Shown: positions 58,478-64,000 of the stretch, piece by piece
Layout: every line of letters starts with the position of its first letter
Numbering within the stretch: the stretch's first letter is position 1
From: Medicago truncatula
Lineage: Eukaryota; Streptophyta; Magnoliopsida; Fabales; Fabaceae
Assembly: GCF_003473485.1 (NCBI RefSeq)
Contig: NC_053048.1
Location: forward strand, 49,287,755-49,351,754
Length of the DNA: 64,000 nt
Reading direction: 5' to 3'
Notes under the pieces: generated by a model
Seen by the model: the letters and a program-made list of their open reading frames with translations, nothing else
Databases searched by the model: none
What the model was told of the DNA's origin: nothing
Program-made: the position numbers and the translations under genes

Positions 58478-59524
58478 CTAGCGTCTTCTTGCAGCGGTTT
58501 CTCTCTGAGCATTGAAGTAAACAGCAGCAACAGGGAGACCAAGATCATTCTGTGAAGCAAAATTGCGAGTGTTGAAGTAATCCCTTGAAGATGGTGATGC
58601 TGTCACTGATTCTCTATTCTTTTGTTTGAATAGAACAAACACAAACCTGTGTATACCTATATTTGGCTTTGGTATCTCATAGCTCACTACTTCTTTCCCT
58701 GTGTGTGATACAATTTCAATATGTCATTATATTCTCTCTCATCATATATATATATATATATATATATAGGCATTTTTCAACCATTAAAATACCTACCAAA
58801 TGTAGCATCTGTTGTTCCAGGAATATCTGTCACAATCCTGTATTAAATAAATACAACAGAATTTAATCAAACAAAATAACTGGTTAATTTCTAGATATAT
58901 GGTACTATATCTCATTATATATTATATTTACCAGTGCAAGTGTTCTCTTAGATAAGGATCACTAGGGCCAGGAACATCAGGGTCTGTCATCACCTACACC
59001 AACCAAATATGTATATATTAGCTCAGTCATTTAGGTTTTGTCAATACCATTCCAATAAAGCACAAATGATAGTTGTTAGTTTGTTAGAGAGATGGATGTT
59101 TGATGTTGTGAGAGATTAAACAATATGAAACTAATTAAACAAATCTCTGACTATATCTAACAAGGTGAAATATGTTTAGCGAAGAATATTGAACTCTGAA
59201 CCCTGCATATAAATACTTCGATGTTCCAGCTTAAACTACTTGGCTATTCCTACAAGGACAGACACATAGCGTGTTTGTGTGAGTATGTCTGATAATAGAA
59301 AACAACAAAAAATATATGTATACCAGTGTATAGAAGGACCTCATGTCACCACCATCAATCTCAACTTTGGGTTTGGTGTTGATAGTGGAAGGGAAAAACT
59401 CATGGCCATTGAAGACTTGCTTCTTGTTGTAACTCACAGTCATTTTCATGCTTGTGGTAAAGGAATCAAGAACTTCTCCTATCACTCTTCCAACAATGAG
59501 TGGTTCTTGAGACATTCTTGCCAT
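58478..59524 (-). CDS. TFL1: TERMINAL FLOWER 1-type PEBP (floral repressor)
   Basis: Exons 59324-59524 (201 nt), 58932-58993 (62), 58797-58837 (41) and 58478-58698 (221) give 174 aa. The 62- and 41-nt middle exons are the classic FT/TFL1 gene structure. The protein starts [20 protein letters not shown] and contains the PEBP signature [19 protein letters not shown]. His85 (equal to TFL1 His88; Tyr in FT) and Asp141 in SRDYFN (equal to TFL1 Asp144; Gln in FT) both place it in the repressor TFL1/CEN group. It ends [13 protein letters not shown]1 proteins compete with FT for the bZIP factor FD and keep the inflorescence meristem indeterminate (family knowledge). In legumes the close homologue is pea DETERMINATE; that orthology is an inference. 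A (TA)n run lies in intron 3. It is intact. Confidence 0.96.
58745..58767. repeat. (TA)n run in TFL1 intron 3
   Basis: About 11 TA dinucleotides between exon 4 and exon 3 of the TFL1 gene. Confidence 0.85.
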
Positions 59525-59621
59525 TTCACAAAAGAGTGAAAAAGAGAAAAGAAATTTGAGTGGAAACTTAAGAGTACAACTCAGATAATTCTTCTTGTTG
59601 AGGAAAGGAGTTATGTTGAGC

Positions 59622-59635
59622 TTCTTATTTATATT
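59622..59635 (-). promoter_or_regulatory. TATA box of TFL1
   Basis: On the minus strand AATATAAATAAG lies about 100 bases upstream of the ATG at 59524, a suitable core-promoter position. Confidence 0.55.
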
Positions 59636-59639
59636 GTCT

Positions 59640-60859
59640 TAAAAGTATCTTTCAAGGTTAAGTGTTATTTTTCCCATTTTAAATATGTTACATGCAAGAT
59701 ATAATTTAATTAGATCTATAGAAAAGAGGGATTCTATAGGGTGTAAAAATACAGGTTCAGGTGCTCCCACCACTCTTGATATTGGTTTGGTTCTGTTCAT
59801 TTCAACTAGCTAGTCCCTCAGGAATGTTTCATGTTAGTCATGTTACATTAGATGACAAATCAAACAAACCCCTTTTACTCTCTTTGTCTCTCCCCTACAC
59901 GTACACAATGGGGAATAATTCCTAGCAAATTGGCATAATCTAAAACTTTTTAATATTTTATTGATTATTCTTAAAAAAACTTTAGAATAATATGAGTTTT
60001 TTTACAATAAGAAAAACATAAGTTATTTTGGGTTTTTGTTTGTCATAAATTATATGTTTGTAAGTCATGTACGAAAATGAGATTTTAAGAGAATTTATAC
60101 TAAAAAATATTATAATTTGAAACAAGTTTATATATATATATATATATATATATAAGTAGATATAGATTTTTTGTTTAAATTCTAACAAACGGATAAAAAC
60201 TCCATGAATTGATTAGTATTGATTATTTTCTTTAAAAAATAACAATTGACCAGATATCATATGTTTTTTTCCCTTCTAATAAGGTATATGCACATTGTGG
60301 AGACTATTCATGAAGTAAAACACATGATTAACTTAAGAGAGATTATCTAACTATTTTAGTCGGGTGTATGTATCTCAACCTTACAAAATTAGTCTGTAAA
60401 GGAAGAATTATCTATATTTATAAATATATGTTTGTCATCTCTTATTTAACGTGAAACTCTTGACATACCCTCTCACGCCCAAAACTATATATATGGAGCA
60501 TGATTCAAGTGGACTGATAGTAGAAACCTGATAGCATATGACCCAAATGATTTTTGATAAACTTTAATATCATCTTATAATTTAGGTGGGGTCTAACTTA
60601 ACCTTACAAAACTGGCTTGTAAGTTGAGTTCACTCCCTTTTATAAACATACGTTCATGTCATCTCTCATCCAATGTAAAACTCTTAAGAGATTAACCTTT
60701 TCGAACAGGTATTTTTATCCAACATCAATTAGGAAATTAGTGAATCAATTTTTGTCCCTCTCTCTTTCTCTTTTCTATTGTTTTAGTGGTCAACACATAA
60801 TAAAATAAAAATGCATAGAGCAGAAATACGATGACCCAAATTCAAACCTGATTAAGGCT
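59640..60859. other. TFL1 upstream region with LTR/TRIM-like repeat
   Basis: Contains a (TA)n run (about 60129-60153). A repeat copy at about 60350-60700 is related to 22185-22545 ('acaaaactggcttgtaagttgag', 'cataccctctcacgccc'). Within 60350-60700 the 'tctaacttaaccttacaaaa' theme itself occurs twice, suggesting two partial copies. Confidence 0.5.
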
Positions 60860-61788
60860 CTGTTTGGTAAAAAGAAGCTATAAACTGGCTGATAACTGAA
60901 AAGCTAGCTTATAGCTGATGACTGATAGCTTATAGCTGAAAAGCTTGCTTATTAAAAATAATGTGTTTGATAAAATTAACTGTTGAAATGACTGATACAT
61001 ATAAAATGACAAAAAAAGACATGTTTATTTTTTTTTTTTAAATTATATACATAATTTTTTTTACTTAACTTATTTCTTTTTAAATATTCAAATTACTTTC
61101 ATCTTCAAAACTATAAATGTGTTTTATGAATTCAATTAACATTTTTTTTTACTAAACATTTTCTTCACTACTTATTGTATATTTTATGTAAAATTATAAT
61201 TATATTATATGAATTTAGAGCAAGGTAATAAGAAAAGGAACAAAGAAAATATAGAAAAACTCATTGCTAAACACATAGGCTCTGTTTGGTAAAAAGAAGC
61301 CATAAGCTAGCTGATAGCTGGTAGCTGATAGCTTATAGCTGAAAAGCTTGCTTATTAAAAATAATGTGTTTGGTAAAATTAGCTGTTGAAGTGGTTGATA
61401 AGTATAAAATGACATAAAAGGACATGTTTTTTTTTTTTTAATATACATATAGACACACACATTTTTTAATGTATTTATTTTTTAATATTTTTAATTATAG
61501 TTAAATATGTTTTTTGTCCCTATAAATATTCAAACTTTTGGTTTTAGTCTCCATAAAAAAATTCTTCGACCTTTAATCCTAAAAAAAAATTCACTGACAA
61601 TTTTGATCTCTGCTTTATGAGTCCCAAAAATAAGAGAAAGGTGGAAACAAAATGTGAGGTAGAATATATAAAATTTTAGAACGTACAATAGACTAGTTAT
61701 TTTTTCCTTTAAAAAAAAATAGGCTAATTATTTTTTTTGTGGTGTACGGCAGGTTAGTTATAACAAAATATAAAGCATTTCCATAAAA

Positions 61789-61857
<69 letters not shown>

Positions 61858-63541
61858 GCTCCTTAAAAAAACGACATTTTATTTAAGAGAAAAAATGGGA
61901 CGGTTATAAAGATGAACATGGGTACTTGTTTAATTAAAAAAATAATTAATTTAAATTAATAGGGTTAAAGTTGGAAGAAAATATAAAAAGCTACCAGCTA
62001 TAAGCTAAAAAGCTACTTGAAATAGCTTTTCAAAAAACGCTATAAGCTCATAAAAAAAGCTTATTACCAAACTCGTCACATTTTCATCTAACGAGCTTAT
62101 AAGCTAATCCAACAAGCTTATAAGCTAATTCAACTAGCTATAAGCTAGCTTTTTGTTGTTACCAAACACAGTGTGTTTGGTAAAAAAAAGCTATAAGCTA
62201 GCTGATAGCTGAAAAGCTAGCTTATAGCTGATGGCTGATAGCTGAAAAGCTTGCTTATTAAAAATAATGTGTTTGGTAAAATTAGTTGTTGAAGTGGCTA
62301 ATAAATATATAATGACATAAAAGGACATGTTTTTTTTTTTAATATACATATAGACACACACAATTTTTTGTAATGTATTTATTTTTTAATATTATTAATT
62401 ATAGTTAAATCTGTTTTTGGTCCTTATAAATATTCAAACTTTTGGTCTTAGTCTCCATAAAAAAATTCTTCGACCTTTAATCCTAAAAAAAAAATCACCA
62501 ACAATTTTGATCTCTACTTTATGAATCCCAAAAATAAGAGAAAGGTGGAAACAAAATGTGAGCTAGAATATATAAAATTTTACAACGTACAAAAGATTAG
62601 TTATTTTTTCCTTTAAAAAAAAATAGACTAGTTATTTTTTGTGTGGTGTACGGCAGGTTACTTATAGCAAAATATAAAGCATTTCCTTAAAAAAAATATA
62701 TATATAAAGTACTCCTAAAAAAAACAACGTGACATTTTTTTTAAGGGAAAAAATGGGGCGGTTATAAAGATGAACATGAATAGTTGTTTAATTAAAAAAA
62801 TAATTAATTTAAATTAATAGGGTTAAAGTTGGAAGAAAATATAAAAAACTACCAGCTATAAGCTAAAAAGCTACTTGAAATAGCTTTTCAAAAAACGCTA
62901 TAAGCTCATGAAAAAAGCTTGTTACCAAACACGCCACGTTTTCATCTAACGAGCTTATAAGCTAATCCAACAAGCTATAAGCTAGCTTTTTTGTGTTACC
63001 AAACACAGCTTTAGCTGATTAAAATTAAAAGTGTTTGGTAAAATTAGCTGTTGAAGTGATTATAAATATAAAATGACATAAAAGGACATGCTTGTTTAAT
63101 ATCATATATATAATTTTTATTACTTAACACATTTATTTTTAAATATTTAAATATATTTTAAATTATTTTCATCTCCAAAATAATAAATGTATTTATGAAT
63201 TCAATCAAAAAATTTTATTTAACAATTTTTATTTTATTTTTATGAATTTTATTTAACTAAACTTGCTTCACTATTTATTATAAATTTTATATAAAATTAT
63301 ATATTATATGAATTATGAGCAAAGTAAAAAAAAACAAAAAAGTGGATAAGAAAATTTAAAAAGCCATACATGGTTAACGTGGTTAGTTTAAGAAGATAGT
63401 GGGTCCTTGAATTAGCTTCTTAAAAAACGCTATAAGTTAGTGAGAAAAACTTTTTACCAAACGCATCTCATTTTATCAAAGCAAGCTTATAAACTAGTCC
63501 AACAAGCTATAAGCTGGTTTTTTTGTGTTACCAAACACAGC
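60860..63541. mobile_element. Cluster of nested/tandem hAT-like MITEs
   Basis: Repeated heads 'tgtttggtaaaaa(a/g)aagc(t/c)ataa' (60867, 61284, 62173) and tails 'ttaccaaacaca' (62159-62170, 62996-63007, 63530-63540) delimit at least two full units, 61280-62170 and 62171-63007. These are flanked by a left piece (60860-61279) and a right piece (63012-63541). The two full units share their interiors block for block ('ggtgtacggcaggtta', 'cgacctttaatcc'). The outer pieces share a different interior ('aaatgtgttttatgaattcaat' / 'aaatgtatttatgaattcaat'), suggesting one older element split by a younger pair. Confidence 0.75.
61793..61853. repeat. (AT)n microsatellite inside a MITE
   Basis: About 30 AT dinucleotides within unit 61280-62170. 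The sister unit has only a short (TA)n at about 62697-62706, so the tract expanded after duplication. Confidence 0.9.
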
Positions 63542-64000
63542 TAAGTATCCATACGGCCAAATTGCTAATTAGCCATTTTGATACATAATTTGACATCAAA
63601 TTTTGGCAATAATTTGATGGTTAACATATTTTAAATACTTATATATAACTAGATTTAATGAATGGTGACTGAGTATAACAAGGTACCGTGTCTAAATCAT
63701 TATTATATCCACTAAACATTTTGAATGTGATTGATTAATTGTGCTTGGTTGATGATAATTAGTTACACCAAACAAACAATTGAACAAAAATGGATAATAA
63801 GATTCACCAAATAAAAATTATTCAAAAAAATCTAAATGAAATAATTTTTGATTAGTCTATCTCTAAACTCCAGATTACCAAGAGCCAAGACCCTTTCTCT
63901 AAAAATCGATGGATTAACAAGGAAAAAAAAGATATAATTAATAGCATATTTAATCTGATTTATTTTCGAAGTTTTTTTAAGATCATTTCCACCTAAAGAA
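63542..64000. other. Intergenic to window end
   Basis: AT-rich, no gene or repeat recognised. Confidence 0.5.

Overview
The window is AT-rich plant nuclear DNA with GT-AG introns, single-gene transcription units and dense repeats. It most likely comes from a papilionoid legume such as Medicago or a close relative. That inference rests on the TFL1 protein, the little-zipper protein and the style of the MITE and SINE families; no species marker was tested. Seven genes are well supported. They are an A20/AN1 zinc-finger stress-associated protein (3546-4052, +), two secreted purple acid phosphatases with the same five-exon plan (7289-9555, - and 24381-27270, +), an 11-exon chloroplast-type protein resembling the ATP-synthase assembly factor PAB (13703-17656, -), a LITTLE ZIPPER microprotein (43088-43321, +), a Yip1-family Golgi membrane protein (48094-48831, +) and a TERMINAL FLOWER 1-type PEBP (58478-59524, -). 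All multi-exon models were assembled by hand from splice sites, and every one closes in frame.

Layout: 0-3 kb is repeat debris (LINE tail, MITE, SINE). 3.3-9.6 kb holds the SAP gene, a nested MITE and phosphatase 1. 10-18 kb holds a LINE RNase H remnant split by a later insertion, a tetraspanin-like fragment and the PAB-like gene, which has an antisense LINE in its second intron. 18-24 kb is DNA-transposon and SINE territory. 24.2-27.3 kb is phosphatase 2. 28-32.4 kb is retroelement debris and a Stowaway-like MITE. 32.7-38.66 kb is best read as one minus-strand Helitron carrying pieces of at least two unrelated host genes (ADP-glucose pyrophosphorylase small subunit and COG2) plus unidentified exon-like pieces. 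38.8-47 kb holds another LINE relic, the ZPR gene, a broken ZPR copy, a short retroposon with a perfect target duplication and several MITEs. 48-49 kb is the Yip1 gene. 50.9-55.3 kb holds a Mutator-like MITE, a non-autonomous LINE and a possible microRNA-like hairpin behind a TATA box. 58.4-59.6 kb is TFL1, and 60.8-63.5 kb, upstream of TFL1, is a cluster of hAT-like MITE copies.

The genes do not form a pathway. The two phosphatases are paralogues on opposite strands. ZPR and TFL1 are both meristem regulators, but nothing in the sequence links them. The most unusual feature is the gene-capturing Helitron. The hairpin at 55.2 kb and the decayed ZPR copy come next.
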